Shown: one piece after another, positions 27,354-35,352 of the stretch | Layout of the letters: every line of letters starts with the position of its first letter | Numbering within the stretch: the first letter of the stretch is position 1 | DNA from: Caballeronia cordobensis | GTDB lineage: Bacteria; Pseudomonadota; Gammaproteobacteria; Burkholderiales; Burkholderiaceae | Reading direction: 5' to 3' | Length of the DNA: 64,000 nt | NCBI RefSeq assembly: GCF_001544575.2 | Contig: NZ_FCNY02000009.1 | Coordinates: 310,001-374,000 of the forward strand | Made by a program: the position numbers and the translations under genes | The notes under the pieces: generated by a model | Database searches by the model: none | Seen by the model: only the letters and a program-made list of their open reading frames with translations | What the model was told of the DNA's origin: nothing

Positions 27354-28406
27354 TCACTCCGCGCGCTCTTCCTTCAACTGATTGCGCCGGTATTCGCCCT
27401 GCCGCGTGAGCATCCAGCCGGGATATTCGGCGGGCAACTGGCTCACTTCGTCGAGTGCAGCGAGTTCGTCCGCGTTGAGCCGGACCTTCGTCGCTGCGAT
27501 GTTGTCGTCCAGTTGCTCCACGCGTTTCGCGCCGATGATCACGCTAGACACCGCCTTCTGATGCAGCAGCCACGCCAGCGCGACCTGCGCGACCGACACG
27601 CCTTTGGCCTCGGCCACGCGGCGCATCACGTCGACGCAGTCATGCGCGCGTTCGACATTGACGGGCGGAAAATCGAACTTGGTGCGGCGGCTACCTTCTT
27701 CCTTGCCGCCGTCGCGCGTGTACTTGCCGGACAGCAGGCCGCCCGCGAGCGGACTCCACACCATCAGGCCGACGTTCTCGCTTTGCAGCAGCGGCACGAT
27801 CTCGCGCTCCAGGTCGCGGCCCGCGATCGTGTAATACGCCTGGAGCGACTCGAAGCGCGCGAGCCCGAGCCGTTCCGAAATGCCGAGCGCCTTCATGATC
27901 TGCCACGCGGCCCAGTTCGACACGCCGATATAGCGCACATGCCCGTGCTGCACGAGATTGTCGAGCGCGCGCAGGGTTTCCTCGATCGGCGTCGCCGGAT
28001 CGAAGCCGTGAATCTGGTACAGATCGACGTGATCGAGTTGAAGGCGCTTCAGACTCGCCTTCACGCCGTCGATGATGTGATAGCGCGACGCACCCCGCGA
28101 ATTCGCCCCCTTGGTGCCGGTTTCGCCGAGAATCTTCGTCGCGACGACCACGTTTTCGCGCGGCACCTTCAGGTTCTTCAACGCCTGACCGGTGATGATT
28201 TCGGAGCGGCCGTCGGCATAGACATCGGCGGTATCGATGAAATTGATGCCCGCGTCGAGCGAGCGCCCGATCAGCGCGTCCGCCTCCGCCTGCTGCAACT
28301 GCCCGATGTTGTCCCAGATTCCGCCGGTGCCGCCGCCGAAGGTCATCGTGCCCAAGCACAGTTCGGAGACGAAAAGACCGGTATTGCCGAATTTCCTGTA
28401 GCGCAT
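27354..28406 (-). CDS. Aldo/keto reductase
   Basis: A 350-residue NADPH-dependent carbonyl reductase with TIM-barrel fold. Catalytic tetrad segments are visible: D in INFIDTADVYADGRSE (with Tyr VYA), K in VVATKILGE and H in DLYQIHGFDP. Cofactor-binding SVIIGAKRVEQLDDN is near the C-terminus. The ATG at 28406 (MRYRKFGNTGLFVSE) is the standard family start. It is divergent from an AraC-type regulator with direct repeats in between, resembling the yqhC/yqhD-dkgA aldehyde-response arrangement. Confidence 0.9.
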   Translation of the reverse strand: MRYRKFGNTGLFVSELCLGTMTFGGGTGGIWDNIGQLQQAEADALIGRSLDAGINFIDTADVYADGRSEIITGQALKNLKVPRENVVVATKILGETGTKGANSRGASRYHIIDGVKASLKRLQLDHVDLYQIHGFDPATPIEETLRALDNLVQHGHVRYIGVSNWAAWQIMKALGISERLGLARFESLQAYYTIAGRDLEREIVPLLQSENVGLMVWSPLAGGLLSGKYTRDGGKEEGSRRTKFDFPPVNVERAHDCVDVMRRVAEAKGVSVAQVALAWLLHQKAVSSVIIGAKRVEQLDDNIAATKVRLNADELAALDEVSQLPAEYPGWMLTRQGEYRRNQLKEERAE

Positions 28407-28416
28407 GGTTGCTCCC

Positions 28417-28446
28417 GAGTGACGCCGAGTGACGCCGGGTGACGGA
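28417..28446. repeat. Three tandem 10-bp direct repeats before the aldo/keto reductase
   Basis: GAGTGACGCC at 28417-28426 and 28427-28436, then the diverged GGGTGACGGA at 28437-28446. The repeats are one helical turn apart and begin 11 bp upstream of the reductase start. This fits same-face protein binding, possibly by the divergent AraC-type regulator. It could also be simple slippage. Confidence 0.5.
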
Positions 28447-28644
28447 TAGGGCGCGGCATCGCACGAGCAAGACGAGGCGATCCGCACAGGCAATGCAGTA
28501 TCGTCCCGGCGCGCGGCCGGGTCATAGCCTGATCCTGTTCGATCCTTGCCTGTTCCTGCAAACGCGCAGGGCGGCCCCGAGCAATCCCGCGCGGGCGCGA
28601 GTAAGCTAGTCGGACTCCTCCCATCTCGAAATAGTCCGCGAATC

Positions 28645-29643
28645 ATGGCTTTGAACGACACGCCCGGCCTCGCCGGAAAAGACAGTCACGACCAGCCGAG
28701 AGAGGGCCGCCACGGCGGCACGGCCGATGCCGCGCTGGATCAGGCGCGGCTCGACCTCGTCGCGCTGCTCGACCGTTTCACCATCGGTTGCGAGGGCTCG
28801 GTCGAAACGCCGGTGCCGGGACTTTTCCTGCATCGCATCATGAATCCGGGCGGGCCGAAGCATGGCATCCAGACACCGGCGCTCGCGCTGATTGCGCAAG
28901 GCAGCAAGCGTCTCATGGTCGGCGACGAGGTCTATATTTACGATCCGATGCACTATCTGGTGTCGTCGGTGGATTTGCCCGTGTGCGGGCAGGTCTCGGT
29001 GGCGAGCGAATCGGAGCCGTATCTGGGCATGCGGCTCGATCTCGATGTCGACGAAATCACGTCGCTGATCCAGGACGAACACCTGCCGCCCGCGACGCAG
29101 GCCGACGCATCGCGCGGCCTGTACGTGAACCGCCTCGGCAACACGATGCTCGACGCGGTCCTGCGCCTGTTGCACCTCGTCGATCACCCCGAAGATGTGC
29201 CGATTCTCGCGCCGCTCGTGAAGCGCGAGATTCTCTATCGGCTGCTGATGAACGGCTCGGGCGCGCGGCTGCGTCAGATCGCGCTGCAGGACAGCCAGAC
29301 GCAGCGCATCGCCAAGGCCATTCAGTTACTGCGCCAGAATTTCGATCAGCCGCTGCGTGTGGAAGATATCGCGCGCGACGTGCACATGAGCGTGTCGTCG
29401 CTGCATCATCATTTCAAGGCCGTCACCGCCATGAGCCCGCTGCAGTATCAGAAGCAGTTGCGGCTGCAGGAAGCGCGCCGCCTGATGATGCTCGATATTG
29501 TCGACGCCGCCACGGCCGCGCATCGCGTGGGCTACGAGAGCGCGTCTCAGTTCAGCCGCGAATACAGCCGCCTGTTCGGCGCGCCGCCGCTGCGCGATAC
29601 CCGCCGCTGGCGCGATGCGACGGCGGCCGCGGCCGGCGCCTGA
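28645..29643 (+). CDS. AraC-family regulator with AraC_N domain
   Basis: A 332-residue regulator. The N-terminal cupin-like AraC_N domain (about 55-200) includes GLFLHRIMNPGGPKHGIQTPALALIAQGSK and the YDPMHYLVSSVDLPV run. The C-terminal two-helix-turn-helix DNA-binding domain (about 235-325) includes PLRVEDIARDVHMSVSSLHHHFKAVTAMSPLQYQKQLRLQEARRLM. Such regulators (YqhC type) respond to aldehydes and activate neighbouring oxidoreductases. Here the divergent aldo/keto reductase is the obvious target, by inference. Confidence 0.9.
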   Translation: MALNDTPGLAGKDSHDQPREGRHGGTADAALDQARLDLVALLDRFTIGCEGSVETPVPGLFLHRIMNPGGPKHGIQTPALALIAQGSKRLMVGDEVYIYDPMHYLVSSVDLPVCGQVSVASESEPYLGMRLDLDVDEITSLIQDEHLPPATQADASRGLYVNRLGNTMLDAVLRLLHLVDHPEDVPILAPLVKREILYRLLMNGSGARLRQIALQDSQTQRIAKAIQLLRQNFDQPLRVEDIARDVHMSVSSLHHHFKAVTAMSPLQYQKQLRLQEARRLMMLDIVDAATAAHRVGYESASQFSREYSRLFGAPPLRDTRRWRDATAAAAGA

Positions 29644-29751
29644 ACAACAATATTTCGATGAACCCCTGGCCGAGCGCGCGCGAATGGTCTTGAATGGATT
29701 GCCGACAGCCGATGCGAAGGCGCTGCCGCATCGATTTATTTCATCGTCCGC

Positions 29752-29777
29752 GGAATAGTGCAGCGCTTACGAACGTT
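29752..29777 (+). promoter_or_regulatory. Candidate ECF-type promoter of the sigma-factor operon
   Basis: GGAAT (29752-29756) and CGTT (29774-29777) separated by 17 bases, about 30 bases before the start of the secreted-protein gene. This resembles ECF promoters (GGAA-N16/17-CGT). Autoregulation by the ECF sigma encoded downstream is plausible. One occurrence is weak evidence. Confidence 0.4.
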
Positions 29778-29808
29778 CTACGGATACTTCTACAACAGGA
29801 AAGATGAA

Positions 29809-30189
29809 ATGAAGAAGCGCATCCAGATGTTCGCCGCTGCCGCAACGGTCGCAACCGTGTTCGCCTCGCTCGCTTCGTCCGCGCAAGCCGCGGCGCCGAA
29901 GGAAGCCAACGGCATGTATGTCGATGAAAACGGCATGACGCTCTATACCTTCGACAAGGACACCAAAGGCGGCGCGAGCGCCTGCACGGGCGGCTGCGCG
30001 CAGGCGTGGCCCGCCGCCATGGCAAGCGATTCGGACAAGCCGAGCGGCAAATGGACCATGGAATCCGCCGATGGCGGCAAGCAATGGGCCTACGACGGCA
30101 AGCGCGTCTATCGCTTCGCGAAGGACACGAAGCCCGGCGACAAGAACGGGGACAACTTCCGCGACGTCTGGCATGTCGTGAAGCCCTGA
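29809..30189 (+). CDS. Secreted COG4315-type repeat protein
   Basis: A 126-residue exported protein with signal peptide ending SSAQAA. It has two copies of the short motif of the secreted lipoprotein repeat family: NGMTLYTFDKDTKGG and KRVYRFAKDTKPGDKNGD. Between them lies the CTGGCAQAWPAA segment with two Cys. The family is widespread in proteobacterial periplasms and has no proven function. It heads a unit with a mini-lipoprotein, ECF sigma and anti-sigma gene, so it may be part of the sigma factor's regulon. Confidence 0.85.
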   Translation: MKKRIQMFAAAATVATVFASLASSAQAAAPKEANGMYVDENGMTLYTFDKDTKGGASACTGGCAQAWPAAMASDSDKPSGKWTMESADGGKQWAYDGKRVYRFAKDTKPGDKNGDNFRDVWHVVKP

Positions 30190-30263
30190 AAGCGTTCGCA
30201 TCGCGGCGGACTCGCGGAATAAACCGGCGAGTCCGCCGGTCTATCAATCAACGGGTATGGATC

Positions 30264-30404
30264 ATGAAACGATCGATCGGAGTGACGGCGCTCCTGATCG
30301 CGCTCGGCCTCGCATTCGGCGCGGCCGGTTGCGCGACCGGCACGCAAAGTGCGCCGGGATCATCGGGCGCGCCGAGCGCGCCGGCGGGCGGAGGCAGCTA
30401 CTGA
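30264..30404 (+). CDS. 46-residue mini-lipoprotein
   Basis: MKRSIGVTALLIALGLAFG leads to the lipobox GAAGC (Cys 23), then a 23-residue tail of Ala, Gly, Ser and Pro. Little but the lipid anchor is present. It lies between the secreted repeat protein and the ECF sigma gene and shares their direction. Its coding status rests on the clear signal and a GGGTATGGATC leader before the ATG. Confidence 0.65.
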   Translation: MKRSIGVTALLIALGLAFGAAGCATGTQSAPGSSGAPSAPAGGGSY

Positions 30405-30450
30405 TGACGCGGGCTTTCATTGCGTCGCGCGCGCAGACGGACGCGCGGCC

Positions 30451-30972
30451 TTGAGCTTCGAGAGCGACCTGCTCGCGCATCTGCCGCAGTTGCGGCGCTA
30501 TGCGCGCGCCCTGACGGGAGACCGCGCCTGGGCCGACGATCTGGTGCAGGACGCGACCGAGCGCGCGCTCAACCGCGCGAAATCGTTCCAGGCCGGCACG
30601 AATCTACGCGCGTGGCTATTCACGATCATGCGCAATCTGTATATCGACCAGTTGCGCGGGCGCCGCGACATCGCGGTCGACGACGAAACCGCGCCCTGGC
30701 GGCACATGGCCGCGCCGCGCGGGGAAATCGACGGCCTCGTGCTGCGCGACGTGCAGCGCGCGCTGTACTGTCTACCGGTCGAGCAGCGCGAAGTGATGCT
30801 GCTCGTGTGTGTCGAGGAAATGAGTTATCAGGAGGCCTCCGTGGTGTTGAACGTGCCGACCGGAACCGTGATGTCGCGCCTTTCGCGGGCGCGGGAGCAC
30901 ATGCGCGTTCTGCTCGGCGAGGAACCGGGCCGCAAGGCGTCGGCGTCGCTGAAAGTGGTGAGCCGCTCATGA
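30451..30972 (+). CDS. ECF-family RNA polymerase sigma factor
   Basis: A 173-residue sigma factor if the TTG at 30451 is the start; the frame is open upstream, but the sequence there does not look like a sigma factor. Region 2 is LPQLRRYARALTGDRAWADDLVQDATERAL through RAWLFTIMRNLYIDQLR. Region 4 is LPVEQREVMLLVCVEEMSYQEASVVLNVPTGTVMSRLSRAREHMR. No N-terminal or C-terminal extension. The stop overlaps the anti-sigma ATG, so production is coupled. Confidence 0.9.
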   Translation: MSFESDLLAHLPQLRRYARALTGDRAWADDLVQDATERALNRAKSFQAGTNLRAWLFTIMRNLYIDQLRGRRDIAVDDETAPWRHMAAPRGEIDGLVLRDVQRALYCLPVEQREVMLLVCVEEMSYQEASVVLNVPTGTVMSRLSRAREHMRVLLGEEPGRKASASLKVVSRS

Positions 30973-31760
30973 CGAATCAAGACCGTCCATCCGAAGGCGG
31001 CGACCGTATGGGGCCGCCGAAGCCCGATCGCGATCTGCAGGCGCTGTCCGCCTTTATCGACGACGAACTGCCCGGCGACGAGCGCGACGCCGTGGCCGCG
31101 CGCATCGCGGCCGATCCCGCGAGCCAGGCGACCGTCGATGCGTATCGCGCGCAGGACAATGCGCTGCGCGCGCTGTTCGCCGATCAGACCGAGCCGCAAG
31201 TGGTTCGGCTGCGGCCGCGCTCGCGCGAGCGCTATCTGATCGCGGCGTGCTTTCTGGTCGTCGGCATCGCGTGCGGGTATCTGATGCACATGCTTCTGCC
31301 CGCGCTCGGCGAGAAGCCGCGCTTCGCGGAGCGCGCGGATATCGCGTATGCGGTGTACGCGCCCGAGCAGCGGCATGCGGTGGAAGTGGCGGCGTCGCAG
31401 CAGGATCATCTGGTCACGTGGCTCTCGAAGCGGCTCAATCGCGCGGTGACGATTCCGTCGCTGGCCGAGTACGGTTTTCAGCTCGTCGGCGGACGCCTGT
31501 TGCCGGACGAAGAGGGGCCCGCCGCGCAGTTCATGTACCAGAACGCGGCGGGCGAGCGCCTCACGCTCTACATGACGACCGCCACGATCCGCGGGAATGA
31601 CAACCGTATCCGGATGCTGAAGGACGGTCAGCGCACGACGTTCTACTGGGCGTGGAACCGGGTCGGCTATGCGCTCTCGGGGCAGATCGGCGAGGCGAAG
31701 CTGCAGGCGATCGCCTATGACACCTGCAAGGAGCTCGGCGGCGATCCCAAAAACTGGTGA
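30969..31760 (+). CDS. Transmembrane anti-sigma factor
   Basis: A 263-residue inner-membrane regulator. The cytoplasmic N-terminus (about 20-75: LQALSAFIDDELPGDERDAVAARIAAD) resembles the anti-sigma domain of RsiW/ChrR-type proteins, without the HxxxCxxC zinc site. One membrane segment is at about 87-107 (YLIAACFLVVGIACGYLMHML). The C-terminal about 150 residues are periplasmic and probably sense the envelope signal. The overlap with the sigma gene supports a direct partner role. Confidence 0.87.
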   Translation: MTNQDRPSEGGDRMGPPKPDRDLQALSAFIDDELPGDERDAVAARIAADPASQATVDAYRAQDNALRALFADQTEPQVVRLRPRSRERYLIAACFLVVGIACGYLMHMLLPALGEKPRFAERADIAYAVYAPEQRHAVEVAASQQDHLVTWLSKRLNRAVTIPSLAEYGFQLVGGRLLPDEEGPAAQFMYQNAAGERLTLYMTTATIRGNDNRIRMLKDGQRTTFYWAWNRVGYALSGQIGEAKLQAIAYDTCKELGGDPKNW

Positions 31761-31776
31761 GCCGTCGATCCAAGAA

Positions 31777-31811
31777 AAAGGCCGCAGCGAAAACGATTCG
31801 CTGCGGCCTTT
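31777..31811. terminator. Bidirectional intrinsic terminator
   Basis: Perfect 15-bp stem AAAGGCCGCAGCGAA (31777-31791) with TTCGCTGCGGCCTTT (31797-31811), loop AACGA. A-run on the left and T-run on the right serve both converging transcription units (anti-sigma and the small secreted protein). Confidence 0.92.
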
Positions 31812-31829
31812 CTTCATGCGCAGGCCGGC

Positions 31830-32054
31830 TTAGTAATAACGATGCGGCGGCGGCGGTGCAACGCGGTGGTGATGACGCTCCCACTCGCTGCGCTGCCAGT
31901 AACGATGACCATCCCAGTAGCGGTCGCCATGCCAGCCGACGTTCACGTGATGCGGCGCGGGGCGATGCATGTCCGCCGAAGCGACGTTCGCGAGGCCCAT
32001 GCCCAGCGCGGCGGCGAGGGAGGCGATCAGCAGGCTCTTTTTCGTCTTGTTCAT
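31830..32054 (-). CDS. Small secreted His/Trp/Tyr-rich protein
   Basis: A 74-residue protein starting at MNKTKKSLLIASLAA with a signal peptide ending near NVASA. The mature part is about 50 residues rich in His, Trp, Arg and Tyr (GWHGDRYWDGHRYWQRSEWERHHHR). It ends in a Pro/His/Tyr tail. Such composition could bind metal or peptidoglycan, but no family function is known. An upstream in-frame ATG lacks a sensible signal context. GAAAGGAGCC before the start is a good ribosome-binding site. Confidence 0.75.
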   Translation of the reverse strand: MNKTKKSLLIASLAAALGMGLANVASADMHRPAPHHVNVGWHGDRYWDGHRYWQRSEWERHHHRVAPPPPHRYY

Positions 32055-32149
32055 GATGTTGGCTCCTTTCTCGTGTGCCCGTTCAACCGATGCGCGCACG
32101 GAACTGCGATGCATCGGGTAAGAGTTCAGTGGGTCGATTCAGTGCGGGT

Positions 32150-32269
32150 TCAATCGCGGTAATAGCCATGATGATGGTGATATCCGCCGCCATCCGGCAC
32201 GACGATGCAGCCCGACAGCGCGCTAGTCAGCAACACGCCCAACGCTGCCAGGATCGCTAGTTTCTTCAT
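32150..32269 (-). CDS. 39-residue His-tailed mini-lipoprotein
   Basis: MKKLAILAALGVLLTSALSGC is a full lipoprotein signal (lipobox LSGC, Cys 21). The remaining 18 residues are IVVPDGGGYHHHHGYYRD. The His4 cluster suggests metal binding. It lies 95 bp upstream of the 74-residue His-rich secreted protein gene on the same strand, and the two may be co-expressed. A GGGAGAAACCA leader precedes the ATG. Confidence 0.7.
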   Translation of the reverse strand: MKKLAILAALGVLLTSALSGCIVVPDGGGYHHHHGYYRD

Positions 32270-32465
32270 TGGTTTCTCCCTGTGAATCCGTGAGAACCAA
32301 TTTAGCGGTTCGCAAAATGACAAGCCGTGTTCGTTTGTAAGCAAACGTGTAACCTGAAATAATTGCAACGGCCGCCTGAAAGGAAGCGGCGCGACGCGAC
32401 GCGCCCGTTGCAAGCGGGCGCGCAACGCGTTATCCTGAACTCCGATTCGAAATGTCGGAGTGAAC

Positions 32466-32990
32466 ATGTCTCACATCAGCACGGGCGTCGAGTATGCGCT
32501 GCATTGCATGCTGTATCTCGCGGAGCCCCCGCACGGCGTGCGCGAGGCGAGCGTGCGCGACCTCGCTGAGTTGCAGGGCGTGCCGGCGGAGTATGTCGCG
32601 AAGCTCTTCACCAAGCTGCACAAGGCCGGGCTCGTGGTGGCGACGGAAGGCGCGCGTGGCGGTTTCGCGCTCGCGCGGCCGTCGCGTGAGATCAGCGTGC
32701 TCGATGTCGTGGACGCGATCGACGGCGACAAGCCGCTTTTCGACTGCAGAGAGATTCGCGCGCGCTGCGCCGTGTTCGGCGAAGACGCGCCGCCCTGGGC
32801 GACGAGCGGCGTCTGCGCGGTTCACGCGGTGATGAAGAATGCCGAGAAGCGCATGCGCGAGGCGCTGGCGGCGGACCGCATCTCCGATCTCGCGGACCGC
32901 TTGCATGCCAAGGCGCCGCGCACGTTCGCGCCGCAGGTCGTCAAGTGGCTGGACGAGCGCACCCACCAGCGGCGCGCGGGCAGAACCTGA
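32466..32990 (+). CDS. Rrf2-family transcriptional regulator with three Cys
   Basis: A 174-residue winged-helix regulator starting MSHISTGVEYALHCMLYLAE. The recognition-helix area is VPAEYVAKLFTKLHKAGLVVATEGARGGFALAR. Cys 94, 101 and 117 are spaced as in Fe-S-binding members (IscR/NsrR), so redox, NO or iron-sulfur sensing is plausible. A GTG two codons upstream is also possible. It is divergent from the mini-lipoprotein gene with 196 bp between starts. Confidence 0.88.
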   Translation: MSHISTGVEYALHCMLYLAEPPHGVREASVRDLAELQGVPAEYVAKLFTKLHKAGLVVATEGARGGFALARPSREISVLDVVDAIDGDKPLFDCREIRARCAVFGEDAPPWATSGVCAVHAVMKNAEKRMREALAADRISDLADRLHAKAPRTFAPQVVKWLDERTHQRRAGRT

Positions 32991-33003
32991 GGTTCGAGCC
33001 GGA

Positions 33004-33426
33004 CTAGCGGACGATCCTCGGCTTCATGTTCGGCGTGAGCGACACGCCGACCACGTGACCATCGCGCACGCCGCAACGGCTATCCACGCGCGTCCATTGT
33101 TCCTTGCCGCGCGCCTTCGCAAAGGCGCGCATCACGATCACCTTGTCCACGGGAATCGGGTTGCCGACGCTGAAGATCGCAGTATCGTCGTCGATTTTCG
33201 CGGACAGCACGCGCCGGTCGGGGACGATCAGCGTGTCGTACTTCGGCGCGTTCTCGACCCAGCGATCGAAAGCGGCGACGCATTGCGCGACGGATTCCGG
33301 CACGTGGAGCTTCGTCAGATACGAATAATCCTCGGGCAGATCTCGCGCTTCCTGCGCTTCGGCGAACTGAAACATCGACGCGGACAGCGCGAGCGCGCAC
33401 AAGACGGGGGCAAGCATGTTCTTCAT
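33004..33426 (-). CDS. Secreted hypothetical protein
   Basis: A 140-residue exported protein with the signal MKNMLAPVLCALALSASMFQFAEAQ. The mature domain includes ESVAQCVAAFDRWVENAPKYDTLIVPDRRV and DSRCGVRDGHVVGVSLTP, with two Cys that may pair. No known family recognised. The gene is convergent with the Rrf2 gene, 13 bp between stops, and divergent from the glycolipid-binding-domain gene. Confidence 0.72.
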   Translation of the reverse strand: MKNMLAPVLCALALSASMFQFAEAQEARDLPEDYSYLTKLHVPESVAQCVAAFDRWVENAPKYDTLIVPDRRVLSAKIDDDTAIFSVGNPIPVDKVIVMRAFAKARGKEQWTRVDSRCGVRDGHVVGVSLTPNMKPRIVR

Positions 33427-33662
33427 GCGATGAACGATGAAAAAGGGCGTTCGGAACGGGCGGGCAGAGCGCGGGATCGCCAAGGACACGGATCGCGTGA
33501 ATGGCGCTGTGAGGGAGGCGCGCGCCTGCGCTGGAATGGCGCGAAGTATACCGTGTGAAGTTTTGTCACGTCGAGTGAATTGCGCATTCCGAATGCCGAT
33601 CGAAAGCATCGCGCGGGGCGTTGTATCCTTCGAATCGGACGAACTCGGCGGCGAGGTGCGCA

Positions 33663-34226
33663 ATGAAAGCGGTGCAATGGTCGCAACAGGACGGCACGGG
33701 GCTCGAATATCTGGTTCTGAACGAGTCGCCGGATGGCGCCGTGATCGAAAGCGCGGTCGTGGGCGAAGACGAGGCGCATGCCTTCGGCCTCGTCTATCGC
33801 ATCGAGTGCGATGCGCGCTGGCAGGTCACGCGTCTCGCGCTCAAGCTCGCGGGCGGCGCAACGCTCGATCTGCATCGCAAGGGCGGCGACAACGGCGACG
33901 CGCATGCGTGGAGCGGTGCGAACGGCGAAGCGCACGAACTGCTGCGCGGCTGCATCGATGTGGACATCACCGCGACGCCTTTCACCAACACCTTGCCGAT
34001 CCGCCGTCTGCGGCTCGAACGCGGCGAGCGGCGCGTGATTCGCGTCGTCTACGTGCGCGTGCCCGAGCTCAGCGTGAGCGCCGTGGAGCAGGCGTACACG
34101 TGCCTCGAGCCGGATCGCTGCTATCGCTACGAAGGGCTCGATACGGGCTTCACGGCAGATATCACCGTCGATGAAGACGGCCTCGTGCTCGACTATCCCG
34201 GCCTCTATACGCGCATCCGGCGATAA
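33663..34226 (+). CDS. Putative glycolipid-binding domain protein
   Basis: A 187-residue cytoplasmic protein whose layout matches the putative glycolipid-binding family (PF06475-like). Examples are FGLVYRIECDARWQVTRLALKL, the GCIDVDITATPFTNTLPIRRL block and the C-terminal RYEGLDTGFTADITVDEDGLVLDYPGLYTRI. No signal peptide or membrane segment is seen. Biological role unknown. It lies 42 bp upstream of selD and may share its promoter. Confidence 0.75.
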   Translation: MKAVQWSQQDGTGLEYLVLNESPDGAVIESAVVGEDEAHAFGLVYRIECDARWQVTRLALKLAGGATLDLHRKGGDNGDAHAWSGANGEAHELLRGCIDVDITATPFTNTLPIRRLRLERGERRVIRVVYVRVPELSVSAVEQAYTCLEPDRCYRYEGLDTGFTADITVDEDGLVLDYPGLYTRIRR

Positions 34227-34268
34227 TAAGCGCACCTCCGCTTCGAACCGCTTCGGACGATTGCCACG

Positions 34269-35324
34269 ATGACCGACACCACTTTCCCCCGTCTCACGAG
34301 CCTGTCCCACGGCGGCGGCTGCGGCTGCAAGATCGCGCCCGGCTTGCTCGCCGATCTGCTCAAACGCACGACGCCGCTGCCCGCGTTTCCGAATCTTCTC
34401 GTCGGCAACGACACCGCCGACGACGCCGCCGTCTACAAGCTCAACGACGAGCAGGCGATCGTCGCGACCACGGACTTCTTCATGCCGATCGTCGACGATC
34501 CGTTCGACTTCGGCCGCATCGCCGCGACCAATGCGCTCTCCGATGTCTACGCGATGGGCGGCAAGCCGATCCTCGCGCTCGCGCTCGTCGGCATGCCGAT
34601 CAACGTGCTGCCGCACGAGGTCATCGCGCAAGTGCTGAAGGGCGGCGAAGCAGTGTGCGCCGAAGCGGGCATTCCCGTCGCGGGCGGGCATTCCATCGAT
34701 TCCGTCGAGCCGATCTACGGGCTCGCGGCGCTCGGCATCGTGCATCCGTCGCGCGTGAAACGCAACGCGGCCGCGCGCGCGGGCGACGTGCTCGTGCTCG
34801 GCAAGCCGCTCGGCGTCGGCGTGCTGTCGGCGGCGCTCAAGAAAGAAAAGCTCGATGCAGCCGGCTACAAGGCGATGATCGATGCGACCACGAAGCTCAA
34901 TCGGCCGGGCGCGGAACTCGCGCAACTCGACGGCGTGCACGCGCTCACCGACGTCACCGGCTTCGGCCTGCTCGGCCATGCGCTCGAACTCGCGCGCGGC
35001 GCGAAGCTCACGGCGCGCATCCGCTATGCCGATTTGCCCTGGCTGCCGCAGGTGCGCGAGTTCGTGCGCGAGGGCATCTACACGGGCGCGTCCGGGCGCA
35101 ACTGGAACGCTTACGGCCATGACGTTTCGCTGAACGCGCAGGGCAAGGAAGGGGACGAGGCCCGCGCCTTGCTGACCGATCCGCAGACTTCGGGCGGCCT
35201 GCTCGTGTCGTGCGCGCCGGAAGCCGTGAACGACGTGCTCGCCATCTTCCGCGCGGACGGCTTCGAAGATGCCAGCGTGATCGGCGAAATGACGGACGGC
35301 GCGAGCCGCGTCGACGTGAGCTGA
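34269..35324 (+). CDS. selD: Selenide, water dikinase
   Basis: A 351-residue ATP-dependent enzyme making selenophosphate, the Se donor for selenocysteine and 2-selenouridine tRNA. The N-terminal GGGCGCK carries catalytic Cys 18 and Lys 21, so this is a Cys, not a Sec, version. The nucleotide-binding segments GNDTADDAAVY and TTDFFMPIVDDPFDFG and the Gly-rich VAGGHSIDSVEP follow. No selA, selB or selU is nearby, so the downstream use of selenium lies elsewhere in the genome. Confidence 0.95.
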   Translation: MTDTTFPRLTSLSHGGGCGCKIAPGLLADLLKRTTPLPAFPNLLVGNDTADDAAVYKLNDEQAIVATTDFFMPIVDDPFDFGRIAATNALSDVYAMGGKPILALALVGMPINVLPHEVIAQVLKGGEAVCAEAGIPVAGGHSIDSVEPIYGLAALGIVHPSRVKRNAAARAGDVLVLGKPLGVGVLSAALKKEKLDAAGYKAMIDATTKLNRPGAELAQLDGVHALTDVTGFGLLGHALELARGAKLTARIRYADLPWLPQVREFVREGIYTGASGRNWNAYGHDVSLNAQGKEGDEARALLTDPQTSGGLLVSCAPEAVNDVLAIFRADGFEDASVIGEMTDGASRVDVS

Positions 35325-35352
35325 TCGACCCTCGACAATCAAAAAGAACCGC

